Assembly: GCF_001650875.1 (NCBI RefSeq)
Contig: NZ_LXYI01000009.1
Coordinates: forward strand, 273,395 to 337,394
Source: Sulfitobacter sp. EhC04
GTDB lineage: Bacteria > Pseudomonadota > Alphaproteobacteria > Rhodobacterales > Rhodobacteraceae
Direction of reading: 5' to 3'
Length of the DNA: 64,000 nt
The position numbers were made by a program, and so were the translations under genes. A model generated the notes under the pieces. The model ran no database searches. It worked only from the letters and a program-made list of their open reading frames with translations, and was not told the DNA's origin. Below, piece by piece: positions 17,178-27,003 of this stretch (positions are counted from its first letter, which is position 1; each line of letters opens with the position of its first letter).

Positions 17178-17347
17178 ATGCCCATTCCCATCAGAATCAC
17201 GCCTGCCAGCGCCAATCCCGCACAAAGGAATGCGCAGGTCCTGACGCTCCAGCCGAAGGGCGGTGTGTCCCGCACCCCCAATACCATGCCGCCAACCCAG
17301 AAAGCCCCAAAGGTCAGGGCCGCGACAATCAGAAGAACACCAATCAT
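17174..17347 (-). CDS. 57-residue two-helix membrane protein in the carnitine operon
   Basis: Small gene: it begins MIGVLLIVAALTFGAFWVGG and ends AGLALAGVILMGMGI, giving two transmembrane helices (about 3-24 and 38-57) joined by a short polar loop VRDTPPFGWSVRT. Its ATG (17347-17345) overlaps the lipoprotein stop and its TGA overlaps the carnitine dehydrogenase ATG, both by 4 bp or less, so it is translationally coupled on both sides. This tight coupling is the main evidence that it is real. No known family is recognised; a membrane partner for uptake or for the lipoprotein is only a guess. Confidence 0.75.
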   Translation of the reverse strand: MIGVLLIVAALTFGAFWVGGMVLGVRDTPPFGWSVRTCAFLCAGLALAGVILMGMGI

Positions 17348-17835
17348 TGTGCCACACCCCGCAGTTGGCTGACGTCCCAGCCATTGAAATCAAGGATCTC
17401 GCGCGCCGCCGCGATCCGGTCGGCCCCGCCGCTGCGGCTGCGGTCGATGATCGCGGCGCGGCTGCCGTCGGCCAGCCCCACGGCGGCGGTGCGGAACCCC
17501 TCGTCGACCCACATCACCACCAGCACGTCATCGCCCGCGGTCGCCCGCAGGATGCCCGGCGCGCCGGGCAGATAGGCGCGGCTGCCGCGCGCGTCACTCT
17601 CGGAAAGCGCCCCGGTCAGGCTTTGGGTAAAGCTGACCGATGGCACGCAGGGCCCCAGGCAGGCCCGCGTCACCCAGTCGCCGGTAAAGCGCCCGGGATC
17701 GAACCGCGCGGTGCCGCCCAGCGGCGCTGTCGGGTTGCGCAGCGGCAGCGTGCCGGTGGGATAGCCCGCCTGCTTTGCCGCACAGCCCGCCAGCGCCAGA
17801 ACGCCAGCCATCGCAACCCCGCAAAGATATTTCAC
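17344..17835 (-). CDS. Lipoprotein, possibly lipocalin-like
   Basis: 163 residues from a GTG start that overlaps the upstream stop (GTGA). The signal peptide KYLCGVAMAGVLALAGC ends in a lipobox (LAGC), so the mature protein is lipid-anchored. FDPGRFTGDWVTRACLG contains the G-x-W element typical of lipocalin N-termini, and the remainder looks beta-rich. It sits between the dehydrocarnitine-cleaving enzyme and a 57-residue membrane protein in one coupled operon, so a role in envelope handling of carnitine or related compounds is possible. The lipocalin assignment is tentative. Confidence 0.75.
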   Translation of the reverse strand: MKYLCGVAMAGVLALAGCAAKQAGYPTGTLPLRNPTAPLGGTARFDPGRFTGDWVTRACLGPCVPSVSFTQSLTGALSESDARGSRAYLPGAPGILRATAGDDVLVVMWVDEGFRTAAVGLADGSRAAIIDRSRSGGADRIAAAREILDFNGWDVSQLRGVAQ

Positions 17836-18743
17836 GCCTTGGGTGCCCGTTTGGTCAGCCCCAGCCGCCTGCGCACCTCTGCCGGGGTGATCACCCGTGC
17901 GCCCATGTTCTCGATGATGGTCGCTGCCCGTTCGACAAGCTGCCAGTTCTCGGCCAACTGCCCCTTGCCCAGCCACAGGTTGTCCTCCAGCCCCACGCGC
18001 ACGTTGCCCCCCGCCAGCACGGCGGCGGCGACATAGGCCATCTGGTTGCGCCCCAGTGCAAATGCCGAAAAGGTCCAGTCGTCGGGCACGTTGTTGACCA
18101 TCGCCATGAAGGTATTCAGATCATCCGGTGCCCCCCAGGGCACCCCCATGCAAAGCTGCACCAGCGCAGGCGCATCCAGCACGCCGTCTTTCACCAGCTG
18201 CTTGGCGTACCACAGGTGGCCGGTGTCAAAGGCCTCGATCTCGGGTTTCACGCCAAGATGGGTCATCATCGACCCCATCGCGGTCAGCATGCCGGGCGTG
18301 TTGGTCATCACGTAATCGGCCTCGGCAAAATTCATCGTGCCGCAGTCCAGCGTGCAGATCTCGGGCAGGCATTCCGCGATGTGCTGGACCCGCTCGGAGG
18401 CGCCGATCATATCGGTGCCTTCAATCGGGGGCATCGGGCGTTCGGTGGGGCCAAAGACGATGTCGCCGCCCATGCCTGCGGTCAGGTTCAGCACCACGTC
18501 GGTCCCGGATTCGCGGATGCGCTCTGTCACCTCGCGGTAATAGGCCAGATCCCGGCTCGGCTTGCCGCTCTCGGGGTCGCGGACGTGACAATGCACGATC
18601 GCGGCCCCGGCCTTGGCCGCCGCGATGGCGCTGTCGGCGATCTGCGCGGGGCTGCGCGGCACATGCGGGCTGCGGTCCTGGGAACTGCCCGATCCGGTCA
18701 CGGCGCAGGTGATGAACACCTCCTGGTTCATGGTCAGCGGCAT
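17832..18743 (-). CDS. 3-keto-5-aminohexanoate cleavage family enzyme (dehydrocarnitine cleavage)
   Basis: BKACE-family zinc enzyme, 303 residues. In carnitine clusters this family condenses 3-dehydrocarnitine with acetyl-CoA to give acetoacetate and betainyl-CoA. The zinc ligands appear in VHCHVRDPESG and later catalytic residues around NLTAGMGGD and LCMGVPWGAP. The start at 18743 has a perfect AAGGAG; upstream codons in frame are not used. First gene of the leftward carnitine operon, divergent from its likely AraC/GlxA regulator. Substrate is inferred from neighbours, since the family is broad. Confidence 0.88.
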   Translation of the reverse strand: MPLTMNQEVFITCAVTGSGSSQDRSPHVPRSPAQIADSAIAAAKAGAAIVHCHVRDPESGKPSRDLAYYREVTERIRESGTDVVLNLTAGMGGDIVFGPTERPMPPIEGTDMIGASERVQHIAECLPEICTLDCGTMNFAEADYVMTNTPGMLTAMGSMMTHLGVKPEIEAFDTGHLWYAKQLVKDGVLDAPALVQLCMGVPWGAPDDLNTFMAMVNNVPDDWTFSAFALGRNQMAYVAAAVLAGGNVRVGLEDNLWLGKGQLAENWQLVERAATIIENMGARVITPAEVRRRLGLTKRAPKA

Positions 18744-18824
18744 GGAATGGCTCCTTTGTGATCTGTTGTTGCGATCATGACGGCACTTGGCAAGCAGCGC
18801 TTTGCACAATACGAAACAAGATTG
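18744..18824. promoter_or_regulatory. Divergent control region of the carnitine cluster
   Basis: About 80 bp separate the starts of the cleavage enzyme (leftward) and the GlxA-type regulator (rightward). Both promoters and the regulator's own binding site are expected here. No clear symmetric operator was picked out. If the regulator begins at 18777 rather than 18825, the gap is only 33 bp, which is short for two promoters. Confidence 0.45.
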
Positions 18825-19772
18825 ATGAAATCCGCAGAAATCACCCATACCACCCTGTTGGTTCTCGACGGCTGCAACACGCTGACGCTGGCGGCGGCGG
18901 TCGATCCGCTGCGCGCGGCAAACCGGCAGGCGGGACAGCGATTGTATGAATGGCATTTTGCCACGCCCCGTGACCATCCCGTGCGCCTGACCAGCGGCCT
19001 GGAAATCCCCGCCTCACCGATCCACAAGATGCCTGTGACCGATCTTTTGATCATCGTCGCAGGCTTTGCGGTCGAGGCGCAGACCACACCGCAGCTGACC
19101 GCCAGCCTGCGCCGGATCGCGGCGCAGGGCGCGATTGTGGCCGGCATTGACGGCGGCCCCTGGGTGATGGCGCGGGCCGGAATTCTGGACGGGCACAGCG
19201 CCACCACCCATTGGGAGGACTTCGAAGGGTTTTCCCATCATTTTCCGGCAGTTGAGCTGGTAAATACCCGCTATCAGGTCAGTGGAAAACGCCTGACCTC
19301 CGCCGGGGCGGCCCCGGCACTGGAGATGATGCTGCACCTGATCGGGGACCGGCACGGCACGACGCTGGCCGGGCGCATCGCCACTGCCTTTATCTTCGAC
19401 CCGGCCCCGCCGCGCCCGCAAAGCCGCGCGCAGGACCCACGCCATTCGCGGCTGACCGCCCGTGCCCAGCAGCGGATGGAGGCTGCACTGGAAACGCCCC
19501 TGCCCTTGCGGGACATCGCGGCGGCCCTTGGGGTTTCCGAGCGGGCAATGCAGCAGCAGTTCAAAGCCCATCTGGGTGTGACCCCACAGGCGCATTACCT
19601 GGCCCTGCGGCTGTCACAGGCCGAAAGGCTGGTGCGCGACACCCAACTGCCGCTGCAGGAGATCGCGCTGAACACCGGCTTTGGCTCTCCGGCCAGCTTC
19701 GCGCGGGCCTTCAGGACGCGGTTTCAGATGTCGGCCAGCCAGATGCGGCAGCAAACAGGCAAGCCAGGCTAG
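18825..19772 (+). CDS. GlxA-family AraC-type transcriptional regulator (CdhR-like)
   Basis: Probable activator of carnitine catabolism. The N-terminal half is a class-I-glutamine-amidotransferase-like domain (TTLLVLDGCNTLTLAAAVDP to about 190), and the C-terminus is an AraC double helix-turn-helix (LPLRDIAAALGVSERAMQQQ and LPLQEIALNTGFGSPASFAR). This matches CdhR/GbdR-type regulators of carnitine and betaine genes. 315 residues from ATG 18825; an in-frame ATG at 18777 would add 16 residues, but neither start has a strong ribosome site, and the family usually begins close to the first beta strand. Divergent from the cleavage enzyme gene. Confidence 0.87.
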   Translation: MKSAEITHTTLLVLDGCNTLTLAAAVDPLRAANRQAGQRLYEWHFATPRDHPVRLTSGLEIPASPIHKMPVTDLLIIVAGFAVEAQTTPQLTASLRRIAAQGAIVAGIDGGPWVMARAGILDGHSATTHWEDFEGFSHHFPAVELVNTRYQVSGKRLTSAGAAPALEMMLHLIGDRHGTTLAGRIATAFIFDPAPPRPQSRAQDPRHSRLTARAQQRMEAALETPLPLRDIAAALGVSERAMQQQFKAHLGVTPQAHYLALRLSQAERLVRDTQLPLQEIALNTGFGSPASFARAFRTRFQMSASQMRQQTGKPG

Positions 19773-19820
19773 CCGATTTTTTCAAAAAAATCGGGCCGGA
19801 ATTTTCGAAAATTCCGCCCG
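19773..19820. terminator. Two adjacent palindromic terminators between convergent genes
   Basis: First, CCGATTTTTT (19773-19782) pairs with AAAAAATCGG (19785-19794). Second, CGGAATTTTCGAAAATTCCG (19797-19816) is a perfect 20-bp palindrome. They separate the carnitine regulator (rightward) from the aldo/keto reductase (leftward) and their A/T tracts suit termination in both directions. Confidence 0.75.
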
Positions 19821-19838
19821 TTCCTTCGACAGGGCACC

Positions 19839-20882
19839 TCAATAGGGCATCGGATGCGCCTTGTGGACCGCGTTCAGCGCCGCGTTGACCTCATCGCTCA
19901 GCGTCAGCTCCGCCGCGCCCAGAGCGCGCTGCACCTGCCCCGTGCTGGTCGCGCCGAAAATCACGGACCCCATGAAAGGCCGCGCCCGGCACCAGGCCAG
20001 TGCCATCTGCACCGGGTCCAGATCAAAATCGCGCGCCACTTTCAGATAGGCGTCAACGGCGTCAAAGACCCGCGCCGTCTTGCGCCCGCCCAAATCACCG
20101 TTGAGCGACATGCGCGAGCCCTCCGGCACCGCGCCGACCTGATACTTGCCCGTCAGCAGCCCTGCCGCCAGTGGTGAAAAGGCAAAAAGATCAATTTCTT
20201 CGTTGATGCAGGCCTCTGCCACATCCGTATCGGCCAGACGGCATAGCAGCGAATATTCGTTCTGCACCGACACCGGCCGTGGCCCGCCCACACGCTCGGC
20301 CACGCTGGCCCATTGCGCCATGCCCCAGGCGCTTTCATTGCTCAGCCCAAAGGCGCGGATGGTGCCGCGCTTGACCTCGTCCTGAAGCGCGCCCAGCGCG
20401 TCCTCCATATGCGCGATGGTGTCGGCACGGTTCTGACCGGAGGGGTCAAAGCCCCAGTTCTTGCGGAACATGTAGCTGCCCCGGTTGGGCCAGTGAAACT
20501 GATAAAGGTCGATGTAATCGGTCTGCAGCCTGCGCAGGGACCCTTCGATGGCCTGTGGGATCGTCGCTGCCGAAATCGGCGCGCCATCGCGGACATGCGC
20601 CATGCCTTCGCCGGAGTGTTTCGTGGCCAGCACCACCTCGTCGCGCCGGTTGTCGCGTTCGAACCACAGCCCGATGATCCGCTCTGTCCGGCCAATGGTC
20701 TCTGCGCTGATCGGATTGACCGGATACATCTCTGCGGTGTCGATGAAATTGACACCCGTATCCAGGGCCAGGTCGATCTGGTCGTGCCCTTCTTCTGCGG
20801 TGTTCTGCGTGCCCCAGGTCATCGACCCCAGGCACAGGTCCGTCACGGCCAGTTCGCTGCTGCCCAATTTCCGTTTTTGCAT
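19839..20882 (-). CDS. Aldo/keto reductase (Tas-like)
   Basis: 347 residues, NADPH-dependent (beta/alpha)8 barrel oxidoreductase. Motifs follow the family: FIDTAEMYP (catalytic Asp/Tyr region), VLATKHSG (catalytic Lys) and YQFHWPNRG (catalytic His), and a C-terminal cofactor segment MGSVIFGATSTGQVQRALGA. The length and TWGTQNT N-terminus resemble the Tas subgroup. The start at 20882 is preceded by AAGGGGAAG. Physiological substrate unknown. It lies alone, between convergent cdhR-like and divergent MFS genes. Confidence 0.88.
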   Translation of the reverse strand: MQKRKLGSSELAVTDLCLGSMTWGTQNTAEEGHDQIDLALDTGVNFIDTAEMYPVNPISAETIGRTERIIGLWFERDNRRDEVVLATKHSGEGMAHVRDGAPISAATIPQAIEGSLRRLQTDYIDLYQFHWPNRGSYMFRKNWGFDPSGQNRADTIAHMEDALGALQDEVKRGTIRAFGLSNESAWGMAQWASVAERVGGPRPVSVQNEYSLLCRLADTDVAEACINEEIDLFAFSPLAAGLLTGKYQVGAVPEGSRMSLNGDLGGRKTARVFDAVDAYLKVARDFDLDPVQMALAWCRARPFMGSVIFGATSTGQVQRALGAAELTLSDEVNAALNAVHKAHPMPY

Positions 20883-21046
20883 GGTCTTCCCCTTTGTTGT
20901 CGGGCAACCTAACCGGCGGCGGTCCGGCTGCAAGGGTCAATGCCCTGACAGCTGCGCATAACTTTCTCACAAAAGGTTAAGATTTCGGGACCAATCCCTG
21001 AAAAGCGACGCGGGCTGTCGGGTTTCAGCTTGGGTAGGACAGAAGT

Positions 21047-22297
21047 ATGGGCCAGATATATCCCATGCGTATGCTGATTTCATTTGCCGCCCTGTTTTTC
21101 TCGGTCATCCTGTTGCAGCTGTCATCCGGCGGTGTGGGGCCGCTTGACGTGTTGTCCGGCACCGCGCTGGGGTTTTCGCGGCAGGAAATCGGCCTGCTTG
21201 GTTCCGGGCATTTTCTGGGCTTCTTCATCGGTTGCTGGTGGGCCCCACGCCTGATGGGGTCGGTGGGTCACAGCCGCGCTTTCGCGGCCTTTACCGCTTC
21301 CGGTTCGATCGGGCTGATGGCGCATATGCTGGTGGTCGATGCCTTTGCCTGGACAGTAATGCGCATCGCCTCGGGGCTTTGTATGGCGGGCTGCTATACC
21401 GTGATCGAGGCCTGGTTGCAGGCCAAGGTCACCAATGAGACACGGGGCCGCACCATGGGCACCTACCGGATCGTCGACATGACCGGGTCGATGGCCGCGC
21501 AGATGATCGTCGGCATCCTCGCCCCGGCGTCTTACGTTTCCTACAACATCCTTGCCATCGTCTGCTGTGCCGCGCTTCTGCCGATCACGCTGACCACTGT
21601 GCGGCAGCCCGAAACGCCAAGCCAACCGCGTCTGCGGCCACGGCTGGCCTTTGACCGGTCCCCGCTTGCCGCAGCCGGTGTGGTGGTCGCGGCCCTGTCG
21701 AGCGCATCGTTCCGGATGGTTGGCCCGATCTATGGCCAGGAGGTCGGCCTGAGTGCGGCACAGATCGCATGGTTTCTGACCGCCTTTGTTCTTGGCGGTG
21801 CCATTGCCCAATGGCCGGTGGGCTGGCTTGCCGACAAGTTCGACCGGCGCTGGGTGCTGATCTGGCTGTCGGTGGCGGCGATGGTGGCCTGCGCGGTCAC
21901 GGTATCGTCTGCCGGTCTGGGCACGGTGAGCATTTTCCTGACCGCCGGGCTGTTCGGGCTGACCACCTTTCCGATCTATTCGGTTGCCGCAGCCCATGCC
22001 CATGATTTCGCCAGCGACGACGAACGGGTCGAACTTTCCGCCGCCTTGATGTTCTGGTTCGCGGCGGGTGCGATCTTTGCCCCCTATATCGCTTCGGTCC
22101 TGATTGAGAACTTCGGGCCTTCCGCGCTCTTCATGATGATCTCGGTCGGGCATGGGGTGCTGGTGGTCTTTGGTCTGGTGCGGATGCACCGGGGCCGGGT
22201 CGGGGCGAAACGCACCCGCTATATCTATGCCCCGCGCACCAGCTTTCTGATCGGACGGCTCACGGGGCGCGCCCGCGACAGCCAGCGTCGTGATTGA
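21047..22297 (+). CDS. MFS transporter
   Basis: 416 residues with about 12 transmembrane helices. Major facilitator features are GYTVIEAWLQAK-like loop residues (here CYTVIEAWLQAKVTNETRGR), typical of the YcaD/YfkF-type MFS subgroup, and WPVGWLADKFDRRWVL, the conserved loop 8-9 motif. The C-terminal tail is cytoplasmic and basic. TAGGACAG precedes the ATG at 21047. Substrate is unknown. metG follows 64 bp downstream on the same strand. Confidence 0.85.
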   Translation: MGQIYPMRMLISFAALFFSVILLQLSSGGVGPLDVLSGTALGFSRQEIGLLGSGHFLGFFIGCWWAPRLMGSVGHSRAFAAFTASGSIGLMAHMLVVDAFAWTVMRIASGLCMAGCYTVIEAWLQAKVTNETRGRTMGTYRIVDMTGSMAAQMIVGILAPASYVSYNILAIVCCAALLPITLTTVRQPETPSQPRLRPRLAFDRSPLAAAGVVVAALSSASFRMVGPIYGQEVGLSAAQIAWFLTAFVLGGAIAQWPVGWLADKFDRRWVLIWLSVAAMVACAVTVSSAGLGTVSIFLTAGLFGLTTFPIYSVAAAHAHDFASDDERVELSAALMFWFAAGAIFAPYIASVLIENFGPSALFMMISVGHGVLVVFGLVRMHRGRVGAKRTRYIYAPRTSFLIGRLTGRARDSQRRD

Positions 22298-22361
22298 CGG
22301 GCTGGCATGCGGCATGCGGTGCTGTTAAAGCAGCGCTGATCACTGACCAAAGGCCGGCCCC

Positions 22362-24104
22362 TTGACCCGACATCTCATCACTTCCGCGATCCCCTATATC
22401 AATGGCATCAAACATCTGGGAAACCTCGTGGGCAGCCAGCTGCCCGCTGACCTTTATGCCCGCTATCTGCGGGGGCGCGGTCACGAGGTTCTGTTTCTCT
22501 GCGCCACCGATGAACACGGCACCCCGGCAGAGCTGGCCGCGGCCAAGGCCGGCAAGCCGGTGGCCGAATATTGCGCCGAAATGCATCAGGTGCAGGCCCG
22601 CATCGCCGAAGGGTTCGGTCTGTCCTTCGATCACTTCGGGCGCTCGTCCTCGCCGCAGAACCGCGTTTTGACCCAGCATTTCGCGGGTGTGCTGGCAGAC
22701 CGCGGGTTGATCGAGGAAGTGTCTCAGGAACAGATCTATTCCCCCACCGACGGGCGTTTCCTGCCGGATCGCTATGTCGAGGGGACCTGCCCCAATTGCG
22801 GGTTCGAAGACGCGCGCGGCGATCAATGCGACAATTGCACCAAGCAGCTGGACCCCGCCGATCTGATCAATCCGCGCAGCACGATTTCGGGGGCCACGGA
22901 CCTTGAGATGCGCGAGACAAAGCATCTGATGCTGCGCCAGAGCCAGATGAAGGACCAGTTGAACGACTGGATCAATGCCAAGGTGGACTGGCCGGTATTG
23001 ACGACCTCCATTGCAAAGAAATGGCTGCATGACGGCGACGGCTTGCAGGACCGGGGCATCACCCGCGACCTCAACTGGGGCGTGCCGGTCAAACGCGGCG
23101 AGGCCGATTGGCCGGGCATGGAGGGCAAGGTTTTCTATGTCTGGTTCGACGCGCCGATCGAATACATCGCCTCCGCGCAGGAATGGGTGGATGCGGGCAA
23201 GGGCCCCGCGCCCCAACCGGGCGCAAGCAGGGACAGTGTCTGGGAGAGCTGGTGGCGCACCGACAAGGGTGCCGATGACGTGCGCTATACCCAGTTCATG
23301 GGCAAGGACAACGTGCCGTTCCACACGCTGAGCTTTCCCGCCACGATCATGGGCTCGGGCGAGCCCTGGAAGCTGGTCGATTACATCAAATCCTTCAACT
23401 ACCTGACCTATGACGGGGGGCAGTTCTCCACCTCGCGGGGGCGTGGTGTGTTCATGGATCAGGCGCTTGAGATCCTGCCCGCGGATTACTGGCGGTGGTG
23501 GCTGTTGAGCCATGCGCCCGAAACATCGGATGCGGAATTCACCTGGGAGAATTTCCAGGCCTCGGTGAACAAGGACCTTGCCGATGTGCTGGGCAATTTC
23601 GTCAGCCGGATCACCAAATTCTGCCGCGCCAAATTCGGCGAGACGGTGCCGGAAGCCGGTGAATATGGCCCCGAGGAAGAGGCGCTGATCGCGGACATCA
23701 CCGCGCGCGTGGACCGCTACCAGGCGCAGATGGACGCGGTGGAGGTGCGCAAGTCAGCCGCCGAATTGCGCGCGATCTGGGCGGCTGGCAACGAATATCT
23801 GCAGGCCCAGGCGCCCTGGTCCGTGTTCAAGACGGACCCCGACAAGGCGGCGGCACAGGTACGTCTGGCGCTGAACCTGATCCCGCTTTATGCCACGCTG
23901 TCGGCCCCTTTCATCCCCGATGCCGCGGCGCGGATGCTGGCCGCGATGCGCCTTGAGGCCCCGGCCTGGCCCGATGACGTCCCCGCCGCCCTCGCCGCGC
24001 TGCCGCCGGGACATGCCTTTGACGTGCCCGAGGTGCTTTTTGCAAAGATCACCGATGAGGATCGCGAAAGCTGGGCGGAACGCTTTGCGGGCAAACGGGA
24101 CTGA
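22362..24104 (+). CDS. metG: Methionine-tRNA ligase
   Basis: 580-residue class I aminoacyl-tRNA synthetase charging tRNA-Met. The HIGH-equivalent is [16 protein letters not shown] near the N-terminus, the four-cysteine zinc knuckle is [17 protein letters not shown], and the KMSKS-equivalent is [14 protein letters not shown]. The anticodon-binding helical domain follows and there is no C-terminal dimerisation domain, which fits the short bacterial type. The start is a TTG at 22362 with AAAGG about 9 nt ahead; the protein begins [11 protein letters not shown] as in relatives, so no ATG is missed. Stands after the MFS gene. Confidence 0.95.
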   Translation: MTRHLITSAIPYINGIKHLGNLVGSQLPADLYARYLRGRGHEVLFLCATDEHGTPAELAAAKAGKPVAEYCAEMHQVQARIAEGFGLSFDHFGRSSSPQNRVLTQHFAGVLADRGLIEEVSQEQIYSPTDGRFLPDRYVEGTCPNCGFEDARGDQCDNCTKQLDPADLINPRSTISGATDLEMRETKHLMLRQSQMKDQLNDWINAKVDWPVLTTSIAKKWLHDGDGLQDRGITRDLNWGVPVKRGEADWPGMEGKVFYVWFDAPIEYIASAQEWVDAGKGPAPQPGASRDSVWESWWRTDKGADDVRYTQFMGKDNVPFHTLSFPATIMGSGEPWKLVDYIKSFNYLTYDGGQFSTSRGRGVFMDQALEILPADYWRWWLLSHAPETSDAEFTWENFQASVNKDLADVLGNFVSRITKFCRAKFGETVPEAGEYGPEEEALIADITARVDRYQAQMDAVEVRKSAAELRAIWAAGNEYLQAQAPWSVFKTDPDKAAAQVRLALNLIPLYATLSAPFIPDAAARMLAAMRLEAPAWPDDVPAALAALPPGHAFDVPEVLFAKITDEDRESWAERFAGKRD

Positions 24105-24129
24105 CCCGCCTGCCCGCAATTGCTGTTTC

Positions 24130-24213
24130 CTGAACCTGACCGGGTCAGCAGCTGCGGCGTCCTGAACCAGACGGAGACGGCTGCTGTGCTGTTCTGAACC
24201 TGACCGGGTCAGC
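24130..24213. repeat. 20-bp direct repeat with internal palindrome
   Basis: CTGAACCTGACCGGGTCAGC occurs at 24130-24149 and again at 24194-24213, 64 bp apart. Each copy contains CTGACC-G-GGTCAG, an interrupted palindrome. The pair lies between the convergent metG and chemoreceptor genes, so the stems may serve as terminators, one for each side. Confidence 0.6.
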
Positions 24214-24258
24214 GGCCGCCGCCAGACTCGCCGCGCGGTTGAACTGCGCCTGCGCGGT

Positions 24259-26847
24259 TTAGAATTCTTCCCATCCGTCAGCATCCACGTCCTGCGACAT
24301 GTCCAGCGCGGCGTTGCCCTGGGTGGCCGGGGCCGCGACCCGTGGCTGGGCCACGGGCACCGGCGCTGCAGCAGGTCTGGATACCGCCGCAACCGCTGTT
24401 TCGCCATTCAGCCGGAACCGCGCCACCGCAGCCGCCAGCGCATCGGCCTCGGCTGTCAGGGCATGGCTGGCGGCGGTGGTTTCCTCGAACATGGCGGCGT
24501 TCTGCTGGGTGACGTGGTCCAGCTCGTTGACGGCGGTGTTGATCTCGGCCAGGCCGCTGGACTGTTCCCGTGCCGATGAGGCGATGTTCGACACCCGGTT
24601 CGAGATTTCGGAGACGGAGGTCACGATGGCGGCCAGCGCGGAACCGGTCCGGTCCACCAGATCAACACCCTGACTGACCTGTTCGCCGCTGGAGGAGATC
24701 AGCGCGTTGATCTCGCGCGCGGCATCCGAAGACCGTTGCGCAAGGGCGCGCACCTCGGTTGCGACAACGGCGAAACCGCGCCCTGCCTCACCGGCGCGGG
24801 CAGCTTCGACCCCCGCGTTGAGCGCAAGCAGATTGGTCTGGAAAGCGATATCGTCGATGACAGAGGTGATTTTCGAGATTTCCTGGGACGAGGTTCTGAT
24901 CCCGTCCATGGCCGCCACCGCCTGCCGTGCGATATCTCCGCCCTGCTGGGCATTCTTCTGCGCTTCGGCGGACATTCTGCTGGCATCGTCAGCCCCTTCG
25001 GCGGCAGAGCGCACGGACACCGTCAGCTCATCAAGGGCCGCGGCGGTTTCCTCAAGGGTTGCCGCCTGTTTTTCCGTCCGGCGCGACAGGTCATCGGCGG
25101 CAGAGGTGATTTCGGCAGTTTCGTTGCGGATTGAATCCGAATTATGCATGACCGCCGACATCGCTTCGCGCAGCGAGTCGACTGTGCCGTTGAAATCGCG
25201 GCGCAGCTTTTCATAAGAGGCCGGTACATCGCTGGTCAGGTCGGCCCGCAGATCACCATTGGCCAGCTTGTTCAGCGCGTCGCCAAGCAGCGCGACCACA
25301 TTCGCCTGCTCCGCGGCGCTTTCCTCGCGGGCTGCTTCAGCGGCACGCATGGCGTGATCCTGCTCCGTCACGTCGTTGCCCAGGAAAATCAACCTGTGTG
25401 GCTTGTCTTGATGGTCGGTCAGAACGGAGAAACTGCCGTCAATCACGAAGGTTTTTTGCGCATGAAAGCTAAAGACGTTGAAGCGCCCCCGCATGGGCTC
25501 TCCGGAAATGACCTTGCTTACAAACTTGCTGCCATCTTCGTCGCCTTCAATGTTCTTGGCAAACATCGTGGCCAGGTTGCAGGCGCGGGTGTCCTCCTTG
25601 GTCCCGTCAATCAGGTCAAGGAAGTTCTGGTTTGCATCCTGTATCTTGCCCTTCAGATTGTATTCCACTGTCAGTTGGTTCGAATCCAGTGCGTGATGCA
25701 AAGCAGCGTTGCGCTGCGCATCGGTCCGGTCTGTCCATTCGATAACGGATCCGATCAGTTCCCCCTCCTGCCCCAGCGCAGCATTCAGGGTGATCCGCAA
25801 CAGACGCTCCCCCAACTGGACCATCTGTTGGACAGCCTCGGTTCCGCCCCGCAGGGCGCCACCCTCAACCTGTGCGACAACGCCCCGGAGCGGTTCGAAG
25901 CTGCGCAGGTCGGCACCAATCAATGTTTGACCGCTGACCCCTGGCCATACTTTTGTCAGTTCTTGCAGATTGGCCTTCACCAGTTCCTCACATGCGGGAT
26001 TGGCAAAGATCACCCGAAAATCACGATCCACCATCATCAAAGATGCCGAGGACCCGGCAAAGGCCGCGCTTTTGAATGCGGTCTCATGGGCGGCTTCGTC
26101 TGCATCGCGCAGAACCGCGCGCAGCGCCTCAAGTTGGGCGGCCATCATGCCGATCTCATCCCGGCGGGCCGTATGTGGGACGCCAGTTTCATAGTCGCCC
26201 TGCGCCACGCCCCCCATGCAGCGGCCCAGTCCGGCGAGGGGAACGGAGATCAATTTGTACAGCAGATACGCCGCGCCAGCCAGCGCGCACAGCAGGGCCA
26301 CCAGCCCTGCCAGAAGGCTTAGAAGGGCCGATGTCTTGTAATCTGCCAGAATGAATTCATCCGTCCAACGCGTTGCGATGGCACCGACCACCAGGTTTTC
26401 GCCACCGAAGGTGACAGGCGTCGCCATGATCAGCCTGTTCTGGTCCACGACAGGCCCCCCGTTTTCCGCCGCTTCCCTGGCGAAGGCGAGCAATTCGGCC
26501 TCGGGCGGCGGCCCTTGCTCTGCCTGAAGCGCTGTCCCCGCCGCATCGACGGCCACAGCCGCCACAGCATCCGGTCTGGAGTTTTCCAGGGTGCCCGCCA
26601 CGATTTCGGACAGGGCGTCATGGTTCTTGAACTTGATCGCCCCGCCCAGTTGCAGGGCAAGCAGGTCGGTCATTTCCGTCGCGCGGGTCATGATCGCCTG
26701 GTGCAGGCGCTGCTGCGCGGATCGGGTGTTGATCACCTCGATCGCGGCAACGACACCAACCGTGCAAAACGCCACAACAAGAGCGGTCTTGAAAAACAGG
26801 CTGCGCATCGGATGAACGCGGTCAAGTCTCGTAGCCGGTTCTGACAT
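24259..26847 (-). CDS. Methyl-accepting chemotaxis protein with PAS domains
   Basis: 862-residue chemoreceptor. First helix at about 17-38, periplasmic sensor of about 130 residues, second helix near 175-200 with a HAMP segment, then two PAS-like regions (about 260-380 and 390-500), a second HAMP-like linker and the signalling domain with the conserved tip [20 protein letters not shown]. The C-terminal WEEF pentapeptide-like end is a tether for CheR/CheB. Either ATG 26853 or 26847 may start it; AAGGG is better spaced for 26847. Upstream gene oxyR ends 156 bp away. It likely senses an internal redox or energy signal through PAS, but ligands are unknown. Confidence 0.9.
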   Translation of the reverse strand: MSEPATRLDRVHPMRSLFFKTALVVAFCTVGVVAAIEVINTRSAQQRLHQAIMTRATEMTDLLALQLGGAIKFKNHDALSEIVAGTLENSRPDAVAAVAVDAAGTALQAEQGPPPEAELLAFAREAAENGGPVVDQNRLIMATPVTFGGENLVVGAIATRWTDEFILADYKTSALLSLLAGLVALLCALAGAAYLLYKLISVPLAGLGRCMGGVAQGDYETGVPHTARRDEIGMMAAQLEALRAVLRDADEAAHETAFKSAAFAGSSASLMMVDRDFRVIFANPACEELVKANLQELTKVWPGVSGQTLIGADLRSFEPLRGVVAQVEGGALRGGTEAVQQMVQLGERLLRITLNAALGQEGELIGSVIEWTDRTDAQRNAALHHALDSNQLTVEYNLKGKIQDANQNFLDLIDGTKEDTRACNLATMFAKNIEGDEDGSKFVSKVISGEPMRGRFNVFSFHAQKTFVIDGSFSVLTDHQDKPHRLIFLGNDVTEQDHAMRAAEAAREESAAEQANVVALLGDALNKLANGDLRADLTSDVPASYEKLRRDFNGTVDSLREAMSAVMHNSDSIRNETAEITSAADDLSRRTEKQAATLEETAAALDELTVSVRSAAEGADDASRMSAEAQKNAQQGGDIARQAVAAMDGIRTSSQEISKITSVIDDIAFQTNLLALNAGVEAARAGEAGRGFAVVATEVRALAQRSSDAAREINALISSSGEQVSQGVDLVDRTGSALAAIVTSVSEISNRVSNIASSAREQSSGLAEINTAVNELDHVTQQNAAMFEETTAASHALTAEADALAAAVARFRLNGETAVAAVSRPAAAPVPVAQPRVAAPATQGNAALDMSQDVDADGWEEF

Positions 26848-27003
26848 TGGCATTTTCCCTTCGAAGAACAGATTCGGCCCGACGCCGGGCGATTACGCTG
26901 AACCATAGGGACCCATGTCTTACGACCCGCTTAACGCAACCACGGGCACCAGCGGGGTCGGCGCGCGCCAAATGCGTCGGATTTTAAGTAAACCGCCGTT
27001 GGT

